DNA of 45,762 nt from assembly GCA_016873615.1 (NCBI GenBank), contig VGWX01000010.1, positions 1 through 45,762 of the forward strand. The letters run 5' to 3'. The stretch's first letter is position 1, and each line of letters starts with the position of its first letter. Below are positions 24,954 to 32,161 of this stretch, one piece after another. A model generated the notes under the pieces. That model was not told the origin of the DNA, did not search any database, and was given only the letters and a program-made list of their open reading frames with translations. The stretch comes from Nitrospira sp. (GTDB taxonomy: Bacteria; Nitrospirota; Thermodesulfovibrionia; Thermodesulfovibrionales; SM23-35). The position numbers and the translations under genes are program-made.

Positions 24954-25813
24954 TGAGTCACAGGAGAAAAGCAGTTTTACTGACCGGATGTTTGTTGACC
25001 CTGTTAGCCTTTGTTGCGGCGTTCGCATATGCGCAGCAGCCGGCCGCAGCCCCGAAACAGGCTTCCTCTCTGTATTCAGCAGAGATAATCCCTTTAACCC
25101 CTGCTGAATGCGGCCGCTGTCATTCGAGCATATATTACCAGCTCAGGAACGAAGGTGGAAAACATCAGCTTGAGTGCACGAAATGCCACGCCAAATTTCA
25201 CGCGTATAACCCGATAAAACAGAACTGGAAAGAAATTATGCCGAAGTGCCAGAGCTGCCACGGCCTTTTCCACGGCGATAAGGTTACAGCTTGCGGCGAA
25301 TGTCACAGCGAGCCTCATGCGCCGAAGAAACAGATAGCTGCGAGCGGCGAACTCGCAAAGATGTGCAATGACTGCCACGGCAAAGTCGGCCAGGAGCTTC
25401 AGCAGAATCTGAGCAAACACACAAAGGTACAGTGCGCAAGCTGTCATCACGACAGGCACGGATACATTCCTTCATGCATGGAATGCCATAAGCCCCACAC
25501 ACCAAATCAGACGGTAAAAGACTGTCTGGCATGTCATCCTGTTCATTCACCTCTGAAGATCGCTTATCCGAAAACAACAGGGAATGATGTTTGCGGCGGC
25601 TGTCACAGCGCTGTATATGACAAACTGACAAAGTCTGCCAGCAAGCACAGCCAGGTTTCATGCGCTGCCTGCCATACAAAGCACAGATACATACCGACAT
25701 GCGCGGAATGCCACGGCAAACCTCATGGTGAAGTTGTGCTGAAGAAATTCCCTGACTGTCTGGCATGCCATGTAGACGTACACGATCTTCCGACAAAGAC
25801 AAGCAGGAAATAG
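24953..25813 (+). CDS. Dodecaheme cytochrome c (second of tandem pair)
   Basis: The 286-residue protein is a paralogue of the previous one, with twelve CXXCH motifs (first cysteines at 53, 75, 99, 114, 138, 161, 175, 191, 214, 237, 250, 269) in the same spacing and the same three tetraheme units. It has a Sec signal peptide (hydrophobic to about residue 25, AYA cleavage). The ATG at 24953 shares a base with the previous stop and has a strong GGAAAGGAGG site inside the upstream gene. A terminator follows directly. The two proteins probably form partners or alternative periplasmic carriers; the redox partner is not evident, but a hydrogenase-linked cytochrome and an outer-membrane conduit lie either side. 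Confidence 0.92.
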   Translation: MSHRRKAVLLTGCLLTLLAFVAAFAYAQQPAAAPKQASSLYSAEIIPLTPAECGRCHSSIYYQLRNEGGKHQLECTKCHAKFHAYNPIKQNWKEIMPKCQSCHGLFHGDKVTACGECHSEPHAPKKQIAASGELAKMCNDCHGKVGQELQQNLSKHTKVQCASCHHDRHGYIPSCMECHKPHTPNQTVKDCLACHPVHSPLKIAYPKTTGNDVCGGCHSAVYDKLTKSASKHSQVSCAACHTKHRYIPTCAECHGKPHGEVVLKKFPDCLACHVDVHDLPTKTSRK

Positions 25814-25832
25814 TCAGTCTTATTATTGAAAT

Positions 25833-25874
25833 ATATATCCCCGGGAATTTAAGTAATTTCCGGGGATATTTTTT
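25833..25874 (+). terminator. Rho-independent terminator after the dodecaheme cytochromes
   Basis: ATATCCCCGGGAATT pairs with AATTTCCGGGGATAT (one G/T-type mismatch) around a short loop and is followed by TTTTTT. Confidence 0.85.
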
Positions 25875-25920
25875 GTAGAGATTTAATTTTTTTGGGTAAC
25901 GCTTCAGTGAAGCGTGGATA

Positions 25921-26022
25921 TATCCCCACTTTGGAAAAGGGGGGCAAGGGGGGATTTTTGTATTATCTTGAAATCATTTAATAAAATCTCCCCTAACCCT
26001 CTTTGCCAAAGAGGGGAATTAA
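25921..26022. repeat. Pair of inverted C/G-rich palindromic repeats (MITE/REP-like)
   Basis: A copy reading ccccactttggaaaaggggg at about 25924 is followed by an opposite-strand copy (cccctaaccctctttgccaaag, about 25990-26012), so the whole segment is roughly palindromic. The same family occurs at 42516-42562 and 42955-43005 inside hypF. The gap between 25814 and 26106 otherwise holds only the terminator and a promoter. Confidence 0.75.
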
Positions 26023-26069
26023 TTTTTTACACCTTTGACTGAAGGGATTCTTTTTTAATGACTATCTTA

Positions 26070-26099
26070 TTGACAAGCATTAAAGAATATTATTAGACT
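26070..26099 (+). promoter_or_regulatory. Promoter directly abutting the 11-heme cytochrome start
   Basis: TTGACA (26070-26075), an 18-base spacer and TAGACT (26094-26099) lie so that the expected transcription start is at or next to the ATG at 26107. No ribosome-binding site is visible, so the transcript may be leaderless. Confidence 0.45.
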
Positions 26100-26106
26100 A
26101 AATCAT

Positions 26107-27078
26107 ATGAAATTTAGCATATGCGGCAAAAACAAGATAAGTCTCTTCAAGATATTAATTCTTCTTTCCGCAACGCTTTTTATTTTTACTTCTTTTACCC
26201 ATGAAGCTCATTCTGCGGAAGAGAACCCCTGTGTAACATGTCATGCAGATTTGAAAAAAAAGGCGAAGAGTGTTCACGCAGCAATAGCGCTGGGCTGTTC
26301 ATCATGCCATAAAAGCGTCGAAGGTAAAAACCACCCTGCCCAGAAAGGCAGCATCATATTGACGCAGAGTATGCCCGGACTCTGTTACAGTTGTCACGAT
26401 GAAGCAAAATTCAAGGGCAAATCAGTCCACCAACCGGTATCAGGCGGCATGTGTACAGGTTGTCATGACGCCCATCAATCAAATTATCCTAAGCTTCTCA
26501 TGAAAGATATTCCGGGAGTCTGCTATTCCTGCCATAAAGAAACAAAATTCAAAGGAGGCAAGTCAGGTCACACAAATATAGGCATGTGTAACGGCTGCCA
26601 TAATCCTCACAGCTCTAATTCAGATAAAATTCTTATGGGGGATCAACCCGGTATGTGCTATAATTGCCATGATAAATCAAAGTTCACAAAAAAATATGTT
26701 CACGCAATAATCCCTGCCGGCGGTTGCACCTCGTGCCATATCCCTCATATATCAGAATACCCTGCACTTCTTACCTCAAACATACAGGAATTATGCCTGA
26801 CATGCCATGTAAAAAAAGACGGGCGTCACGTTGTATCGATTCCCGATTCAGGTAAAACTAAAAGGATTCATCCGGTCAGCGGAGTTACTGATCCAAGCAC
26901 AACAACGATGTTAACAGTAGAAGATCCTGATAAACCGAAAACTTTCAAGATAATTGCTGATCCTAAAAATCCAGGGAAGTTAATGAACTGCGTGAGTTGC
27001 CACGATCCTCACAGCTCAGATTTCAGAAAACTTTTCCCTACAAACAAATTATGCGGAAAATGCCACAAAGATTATTAA
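26107..27078 (+). CDS. Undecaheme cytochrome c (doubled-CXXCH type)
   Basis: The 323-residue protein has a signal peptide (hydrophobic 13-30, HSA cleavage) and eleven CXXCH motifs (first cysteines 42, 64, 93, 116, 139, 161, 184, 207, 230, 295, 316). The middle part is a repeat of the doubled-CXXCH type: PGxCYxCH...KFK....H....GxCxxCHxPHxS. An insert of about 60 residues without heme lies between hemes 9 and 10. It is the first gene of a cluster with two beta-propeller lipoproteins and an outer-membrane barrel, so it may be periplasmic or may be the exported extracellular cytochrome of that cluster. The ATG lacks a ribosome-binding site. The next gene starts inside its last codons. Confidence 0.92.
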   Translation: MKFSICGKNKISLFKILILLSATLFIFTSFTHEAHSAEENPCVTCHADLKKKAKSVHAAIALGCSSCHKSVEGKNHPAQKGSIILTQSMPGLCYSCHDEAKFKGKSVHQPVSGGMCTGCHDAHQSNYPKLLMKDIPGVCYSCHKETKFKGGKSGHTNIGMCNGCHNPHSSNSDKILMGDQPGMCYNCHDKSKFTKKYVHAIIPAGGCTSCHIPHISEYPALLTSNIQELCLTCHVKKDGRHVVSIPDSGKTKRIHPVSGVTDPSTTTMLTVEDPDKPKTFKIIADPKNPGKLMNCVSCHDPHSSDFRKLFPTNKLCGKCHKDY

Positions 27079-28091
27079 TTCTTTTCTCAACCTTACTGCT
27101 TTTTTTAATCTTCTCTTCAGGATGTGCTACCGCACCTTCAACTCCAGGGGCAGAGACCCCAAAAGGCGAATATGTATGGCCGAACCCGCCCGCGACTGCA
27201 AGAATCAAATGGCTTACGCAGTGGTCCAACCGGAATGATTTCAGCAAAGCAAGCGAGGTCCTTGAATTTCTCATCGGAAAGGAACGGGTTGAGAAATTGC
27301 GCAGGCCCGCTGGTGTTGTTGCTGATTCGGCCGGAAATATCTATGTTGCAGATTCTGAAATGCGCATGGTTTTTTTGTTCGATATGGAGAGAAAATCCCT
27401 GAATTTTCTGGGCATAGGATCTTTGGCCGGTCCTGTTGGCCTTGCAATTGACAACAAATTTGGAGTTTTATATGTGTCGGATTCCCGGCTTGACAAAGTA
27501 TTTGCTCTTAATAAGCGGACCGGTAACGTTGTCATGACTATTGGTTCCCCCTCAGAATTTAAAAATCCCACAGGAATGGTTTTTAACGAGGAAAAAGGAT
27601 GGCTATATGTCTCTGATACACAAAACCATGTTATAAAGGTCTTCAACAGAGAAGGCCGTCCGCTCTTCACAATAGGTAAAAGAGGGGATCAAAATGGTGA
27701 GTTCAATTTCCCGAGTTATCTTGCCCTTGACAGAACCGGCAGGTTATATGTTGTTGATTCTTTCAATTTCAGGGTTCAGATATTCGATCCTGAAGGAAAT
27801 TTTATTAATAAATTTGGCCGGTTAGGAGACGCATCAGGTTATTTTTCAAGACCTGGCGGAATAGGGATAGACTCTGAAGGCCATATTTACGTAGTAGATT
27901 CTGCATTTAATAATTTTCAGATTTTCAACAGTAACGGCAAGCTTCTCCTCTGGATTGGAAATGCAGGAACAAAACCAGGGGAATTTTCTATGCCGTTAGG
28001 AATGTATGTAGACAGTTCAGATAAAATCTATGTATCCGATACTTTCAACAGAAGGGTCCAGGTCTTCCAATATTTAAAAGAACAAAAATAA
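27051..28091 (+). CDS. NHL-repeat (six-bladed beta-propeller) lipoprotein
   Basis: The protein starts with a short basic head, a hydrophobic stretch and a lipobox (LIFSSGC), so it should be a lipoprotein. The body is made of NHL repeats: RPAGVVADSAGNIYVADSEM, FPSYLALDRTGRLYVVDSFN, RPGGIGIDSEGHIYVVDSAF and MPLGMYVDSSDKIYVSDTFN are clear blades. I prefer the ATG at 27051 (or 27060), overlapping the cytochrome gene by about 28 bases; the frame is open further upstream but that would remove the signal sequence from the N-terminus. It is paralogous to the lipoprotein at 30307 (shared VWPxPPxTxRIK segment after the lipobox). Such propellers often accompany porin-cytochrome loci and may hold cytochromes at the outer membrane; the role is inferred. 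Confidence 0.88.
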   Translation: MRKMPQRLLILFSTLLLFLIFSSGCATAPSTPGAETPKGEYVWPNPPATARIKWLTQWSNRNDFSKASEVLEFLIGKERVEKLRRPAGVVADSAGNIYVADSEMRMVFLFDMERKSLNFLGIGSLAGPVGLAIDNKFGVLYVSDSRLDKVFALNKRTGNVVMTIGSPSEFKNPTGMVFNEEKGWLYVSDTQNHVIKVFNREGRPLFTIGKRGDQNGEFNFPSYLALDRTGRLYVVDSFNFRVQIFDPEGNFINKFGRLGDASGYFSRPGGIGIDSEGHIYVVDSAFNNFQIFNSNGKLLLWIGNAGTKPGEFSMPLGMYVDSSDKIYVSDTFNRRVQVFQYLKEQK

Positions 28092-28284
28092 AAGCATTAT
28101 TTCCAAATATATATTTAATTTTCTTCTATGTTATCTAACTCAGAATAAAAGGGTTAAATAAATGCTTCATATCAGATAATCTTTTCCATTAATAAAGAAT
28201 AATTTTTTATATTTCCTTTCCTATTTTTTTTCATTCCAAAATATTAAATAACCTTGTAATATATAAAATAGCGGAGTTTTGTCT

Positions 28285-28362
28285 ATGGATAGGTATGCTT
28301 ACAGGTTTATACTTATTTTTATTTTGAATTATTGCTTATATTTCATATGGTTGGAGGTATAA
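28285..28362 (+). CDS. Possible 25-residue hydrophobic leader peptide before the beta-barrel gene
   Basis: ATG 28285 follows a GGAG site at 28272-28275 and encodes a very hydrophobic 25-residue peptide (MDRYAYRFILIFILNYCLYF then IWLEV). Its last codons contain the GGAGG site of the beta-barrel gene, and its TAA ends one base before the TTG start. It may couple translation to the poor TTG start, be a tiny membrane protein, or be chance in AT-rich DNA. The rest of the 272-base gap 28092-28363 is AT-rich without other features. Confidence 0.3.
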   Translation: MDRYAYRFILIFILNYCLYFIWLEV

Positions 28363-28363
28363 C

Positions 28364-30310
28364 TTGAAGGACAGTGGGAAGAAGATTGCTTTTCTGTTTT
28401 TTCTAATCTTCTTTTTCTTATCTGTTGCTCTTTGCACAGAATCTTCTGCTCAAATGGTTGCTGGTTACCCTAAAAAATTCCATTTCAGTGGATTAGCACA
28501 ACTCCAGTATAAAAGTTACTCCTTCGAGACCTCTTTTAATGGAAGCAGTTATAAGAATGACTACTCTCATTTTGAACAGCATTACAATCTCAATCTTGGT
28601 GGTTATATATACCATCCGAGACTTATTGTCTTCAATTCTTCGATCTATTTTACTTACTTAAAATCTCTCACAGGGGTTGATATGAAAGGCAATGATTTAA
28701 CTTATAATGTTTTTACAACCGTACTCCCGTACAGACCTGTTTCCCTCGAACTTTTTGGCACAAGAGAGCATTCCTCCTTTGAAGCTGCGACTTCAGCGCT
28801 TCCTGACAGAACTATAAATCACTACGGGGCACGACTAAAGATCAAATTAGAAAAACGTGAGGCGCTGAAATATATAAGGCTCAGCTATGAGCATTGGGAC
28901 TATATTACTGAAGGGATATCCGAAAAGAACAAAACCGACGCATACAGTCTTGTCATCAGAGGGTTTTTGAGCAAAATACGAACTCGATACTCCCTGTCAT
29001 ACTCGATCTCTAATTATTCTTCTCCTTCTGACAGGCTTGACAGTAAATTTTTTAATTTATTTACGGAGACAGGCTTAACAAAAAAAAGAACTGTTTTATT
29101 TATGACTTTTTCTCATGCAGATTCTAAATATTCAGGCGGAAACTATACTAAAGAATCAAACTTCAGCGCTAACCTTAGTTTTCCACCTGGAATACGTTAT
29201 TATCATGACTATATGTATTTATACAATACATTAGAACAATTCTACAAAGGCAGTCTGTTTGCCGGAACAGAAGATACATTAAATGAATCTACTAATCACT
29301 TAATCAAAGGTTCCTGGGGGTACAGGTTTACAGAAAAACTAATGGGCTCACTTAGTCTCGACTACGGAAAACGAAAAATTAATACTGAGAGCGGAAAGCT
29401 TACCGGAATAAGCACAGGGTTATCATACTCAAGGACTATAGCTGGTCTCAATTTTCAATCGTCCTATAGATTCATCTTGAAAAAAGATGAGTTAAGAGAC
29501 GATTTCAATGAGCACTCGCTCAATGTTGGCCTCACAAGACAGGTCAGATTCGGCACAGCGTATATGCATTATTATCTAATAAAATCAAACTCTAAAAGTA
29601 AGGTCTTTGAACAGAACGATGAAACCTTTTTAGGAGAAGAGAATGACAAAATCGTACTCGGTGAAAGAACAACCGACACTCTGTCACATGTCATATTGCT
29701 GGGCATCAGGGGGAGGGGATATGGAAAGGTATTGGGAAGGGCCATATGGACTATAGAAGGCACCTATTACACGGTGGAATCAAAAATAAAGAAGCCTATC
29801 CGATCTACTGGCGAATGTATTATTGATGAATTTACTGGTGAATGTATTGATGAAGGATTTGCTGATGATGAATGTATTATTGATGAAAATACTGGTGAAT
29901 GTATTGATGATGGGTCCTCGGGAACAGCATATGAGGAAATTACAAGGAAAAGAAAGCAATATTCCATATATGGGCAATTTTTCCTGCCCGTCAGAAATAG
30001 CATAAATCTGTATTCGAGAGCAAGATATTCTTGGGGAGAAATTGACTCTATAAATAGAAGCAGTCTTATCATAGATGCACGGCTGACCTATGTTATATAT
30101 AGAAATATTACTCTCACCGGCTTATGGAGAGGCAGATGGGATAAAATTAAGGGCACGCCCGACAGAAGAACCTTTGACTATGAAGCAGAACTTGATTATC
30201 GCAGGGGAAGGCTTCTTTTATCCCTGGAATTCTACCTCACACAGACAAAACAGAATAATATAACGAATCTCTCAAGACGAATTTTTCTTACTTTAAAAAG
30301 GTATCTATGA
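28364..30310 (+). CDS. Outer-membrane beta-barrel protein of the cytochrome cluster
   Basis: The 648-residue protein has a signal peptide (hydrophobic 9-24, SSA cleavage) and a body dominated by alternating-hydrophobicity strands with aromatic girdles, for example FHFSGLAQLQYKSYSFE and HYNLNLGGYIYHP, ending in a strand with a terminal aromatic/Leu (FLTLKRYL). This is the pattern of a large barrel with more than 20 strands. Around residues 484-516 there is a duplicated acidic, Cys-containing loop (GECIIDE, TGECIDEG, DECIIDE, TGECIDDG). Start is TTG at 28364, supported by GGAGG six bases before; an ATG alternative is not available. Set between two propeller lipoproteins and several multiheme cytochromes, it is a good candidate for the porin of a transmembrane electron conduit, analogous to but not recognisably homologous with MtrB or OmbB. 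Confidence 0.78.
   Translation: MKDSGKKIAFLFFLIFFFLSVALCTESSAQMVAGYPKKFHFSGLAQLQYKSYSFETSFNGSSYKNDYSHFEQHYNLNLGGYIYHPRLIVFNSSIYFTYLKSLTGVDMKGNDLTYNVFTTVLPYRPVSLELFGTREHSSFEAATSALPDRTINHYGARLKIKLEKREALKYIRLSYEHWDYITEGISEKNKTDAYSLVIRGFLSKIRTRYSLSYSISNYSSPSDRLDSKFFNLFTETGLTKKRTVLFMTFSHADSKYSGGNYTKESNFSANLSFPPGIRYYHDYMYLYNTLEQFYKGSLFAGTEDTLNESTNHLIKGSWGYRFTEKLMGSLSLDYGKRKINTESGKLTGISTGLSYSRTIAGLNFQSSYRFILKKDELRDDFNEHSLNVGLTRQVRFGTAYMHYYLIKSNSKSKVFEQNDETFLGEENDKIVLGERTTDTLSHVILLGIRGRGYGKVLGRAIWTIEGTYYTVESKIKKPIRSTGECIIDEFTGECIDEGFADDECIIDENTGECIDDGSSGTAYEEITRKRKQYSIYGQFFLPVRNSINLYSRARYSWGEIDSINRSSLIIDARLTYVIYRNITLTGLWRGRWDKIKGTPDRRTFDYEAELDYRRGRLLLSLEFYLTQTKQNNITNLSRRIFLTLKRYL
29813..29911 (+). 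repeat. Tandem 42-base direct repeat inside the beta-barrel gene
   Basis: Copies at 29813-29854 and 29870-29911 are near identical (differences at tttact/aaatact and the last bases). They encode a twice-repeated acidic segment with two cysteines each, probably an extracellular loop. Confidence 0.8.
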
Positions 30311-31383
30311 TCTTATATAGATCAATAAAAATAAGAATTGCTTTAAAAAACCATCTTGTTTTTATGTTTTATGCGTGTTGCCTTCTTCTAAATGCCGGAG
30401 GATGCGCTACGACAGGATCTCAGACTTCGTTTTTTCATATCGATGCGGAGAGCGGAAACCTTGTTTGGCCTCCGCCTCCGCAAACAACAAGGATTAAATA
30501 CATAGGAAGCATTGCAGCTCCTTCAGAATCAGGAGAGCATAAATCATGGTTTTCAAGTTTTCTTTTCGGAAAAGAAGAACCAATAGGACTAATGTTAAGA
30601 CCCTATGGTGTTTTTGCTGATGCTAACGTAGTCTATGTAACTGACCCGGGGCTGGCTCTTGTGCACGTTTTTGATCTGGAAGGGAAAAAATATTTTCGGA
30701 TTGATAAAGCAAAGGATGAAGACCTTGTATCGCCTATAGGAATTGCTGTTGATAAAAATGGCGACATTTATATTTCAGACTCAATACTTAAAAAAATCTT
30801 CATGTTTAATCGAGAGGGTAAATATATAAAAGAAGTAGGCTCTTCGGATATGTTTATAAGGCCTGCGGGCATTGCGATTGATGAAGATCGAATCTATATT
30901 GTTGATACCCATGCGCATAAAGTCTTCATTTTTTCAAAGAAGGATGGCAAATTCTTATCAGCATTCGGTGGGAATGGCACAGGGAAAGGTGAATTCAATT
31001 ATCCTACGAATATCTTTTCAGGGAAAGACGGATTGCTCTATATAACCGACTCTCTCAATTTCAGAATACAGATATTCGACGGAAACGGTAATTTCATCTC
31101 TTCCTTTGGCAAGCACGGTGACAGCCTGGGTGATTTTTCAAAACCAAAAGGTGTTGCAGTTGATTCTGAAGGACATATCTATGTTACTGACGCTCATTTT
31201 GACAATGTTCAGATATTTGATAAAGACGGAAGGTTGCTTCTCTCATTCGGAAATTCAGGCCGCAGAAAAGGAGAATTTACGCTTCCCGCAGGAGTTTTTA
31301 TAGACAAGCATGACAGAATCTATGTGGCTGATTCATACAATAACCGGATTCAGATGTTTCAGTATTTAAAAGAAAAAATATAG
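30307..31383 (+). CDS. Second NHL-repeat beta-propeller lipoprotein
   Basis: The 358-residue protein starts with ATG overlapping the barrel's TGA stop (ATGA), so the two are translationally coupled. The N-terminus is basic, then hydrophobic, then a lipobox (LNAGGC). NHL blades follow: RPYGVFADANVVYVTDPG, SPIGIAVDKNGDIYISDSIL, RPAGIAIDEDRIYIVDTHAH, KPKGVAVDSEGHIYVTDAHF, LPAGVFIDKHDRIYVADSYN. It shares the post-lipobox VWPPPPQTTRIK motif and the C-terminal F-Q-Y-L-K-E-[QK] end with the lipoprotein at 27051, so the two are duplicates flanking the barrel. Likely a periplasm- or surface-facing scaffold of the conduit. Confidence 0.88.
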   Translation: MILYRSIKIRIALKNHLVFMFYACCLLLNAGGCATTGSQTSFFHIDAESGNLVWPPPPQTTRIKYIGSIAAPSESGEHKSWFSSFLFGKEEPIGLMLRPYGVFADANVVYVTDPGLALVHVFDLEGKKYFRIDKAKDEDLVSPIGIAVDKNGDIYISDSILKKIFMFNREGKYIKEVGSSDMFIRPAGIAIDEDRIYIVDTHAHKVFIFSKKDGKFLSAFGGNGTGKGEFNYPTNIFSGKDGLLYITDSLNFRIQIFDGNGNFISSFGKHGDSLGDFSKPKGVAVDSEGHIYVTDAHFDNVQIFDKDGRLLLSFGNSGRRKGEFTLPAGVFIDKHDRIYVADSYNNRIQMFQYLKEKI

Positions 31384-31410
31384 ATTAATATTAGGATAGT
31401 TGCAGTATTG

Positions 31411-31423
31411 TATAATAAATAAA
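31411..31423 (+). promoter_or_regulatory. TATAAT box seven bases before the tetraheme cytochrome start
   Basis: A perfect -10 hexamer (31411-31416) is followed by seven bases and then ATG 31424. No ribosome-binding site precedes the ATG and no clear -35 is present. Together with 26094 and 45464 it suggests leaderless transcription. Confidence 0.4.
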
Positions 31424-32143
31424 ATGGCTATGAGAATAAGTTTTAGATTAATCCTGACTTTTTTGCTGACTATAACATGCTGCATTCTCTGCATGCTTAC
31501 TCCTATGGCTTCAGGGGTTGGGGTCAAGAATACAAAACATAACTTGTCTGTTAAAGGCCCGGGGCCTGCTCAAGCAACACAAGAGACCGGCGTCTGCATA
31601 TTTTGTCATACTCCCCACAATGCAAGTCCTGCAATTCCTCTGTGGAATCATGAACTGTCAGAAGTCGAAGATTACATAAATTATTGGAGTCCGACACTAA
31701 AGTCATATGCATCTGCTGCAGAAGCTCCTCCAATCGACGGTTTCTCGAAACTGTGTCTCAGCTGCCATGATGGAACAGTTGCTCTCGGAGCATTAGTGAA
31801 TCGAGCAGACACAGTAGAAACGGTTCCTGATTATTTAACATACGGAATGGAAGGTTATATCGGCACAGACCTGTCAGGGGGACACCCTATTTCTATTGTA
31901 TTTGATTCAGCCTTAGTAAACCTGAGAAATCAGTCCCCTAATATAATGCATCTCAAATGGCCTGTAGATGACCCTCATGTAAAACTCTATTCCACCCAAA
32001 AAGGCAAGGGAATTCAGTGTACAACCTGTCATGACCCTCATGGCGGCAGAGGAGGGACAGGCGCTCCGCCGTTCTGGCAGAAATCCACTCACGATGAAGT
32101 CTGCTTGGTATGCCATGATATAATCACACCGATAGGTCATTGA
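31424..32143 (+). CDS. Tetraheme cytochrome c, paralogue of the hydrogenase cytochrome
   Basis: The precursor (239 residues from ATG 31424) has a signal peptide (hydrophobic about 8-27) and four CXXCH sites: CIFCH, CLSCH, CTTCH and CLVCH. The arrangement CxxCHTPH...PLWN...LCLSCH...GTDLSGGHPIS...CTTCHDPH...CLVCH parallels the hydrogenase-linked cytochrome at 15578, so both may interact with similar partners. A start at ATG 31430 is equally possible; a TTG further up is unlikely. It follows the second propeller lipoprotein by 40 bases and precedes another cytochrome by 18 bases. Confidence 0.9.
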   Translation: MAMRISFRLILTFLLTITCCILCMLTPMASGVGVKNTKHNLSVKGPGPAQATQETGVCIFCHTPHNASPAIPLWNHELSEVEDYINYWSPTLKSYASAAEAPPIDGFSKLCLSCHDGTVALGALVNRADTVETVPDYLTYGMEGYIGTDLSGGHPISIVFDSALVNLRNQSPNIMHLKWPVDDPHVKLYSTQKGKGIQCTTCHDPHGGRGGTGAPPFWQKSTHDEVCLVCHDIITPIGH

Positions 32144-32161
32144 TAGGCAACGGAAAAAAGA

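Noticed and set aside
25921-26022. Short repeated C/G-rich blocks considered as a CRISPR-like array.
   Set aside because: There are only two copies, in inverted orientation, without regular spacers or cas genes; the same unit occurs singly in hypF, so it is a dispersed palindromic element.
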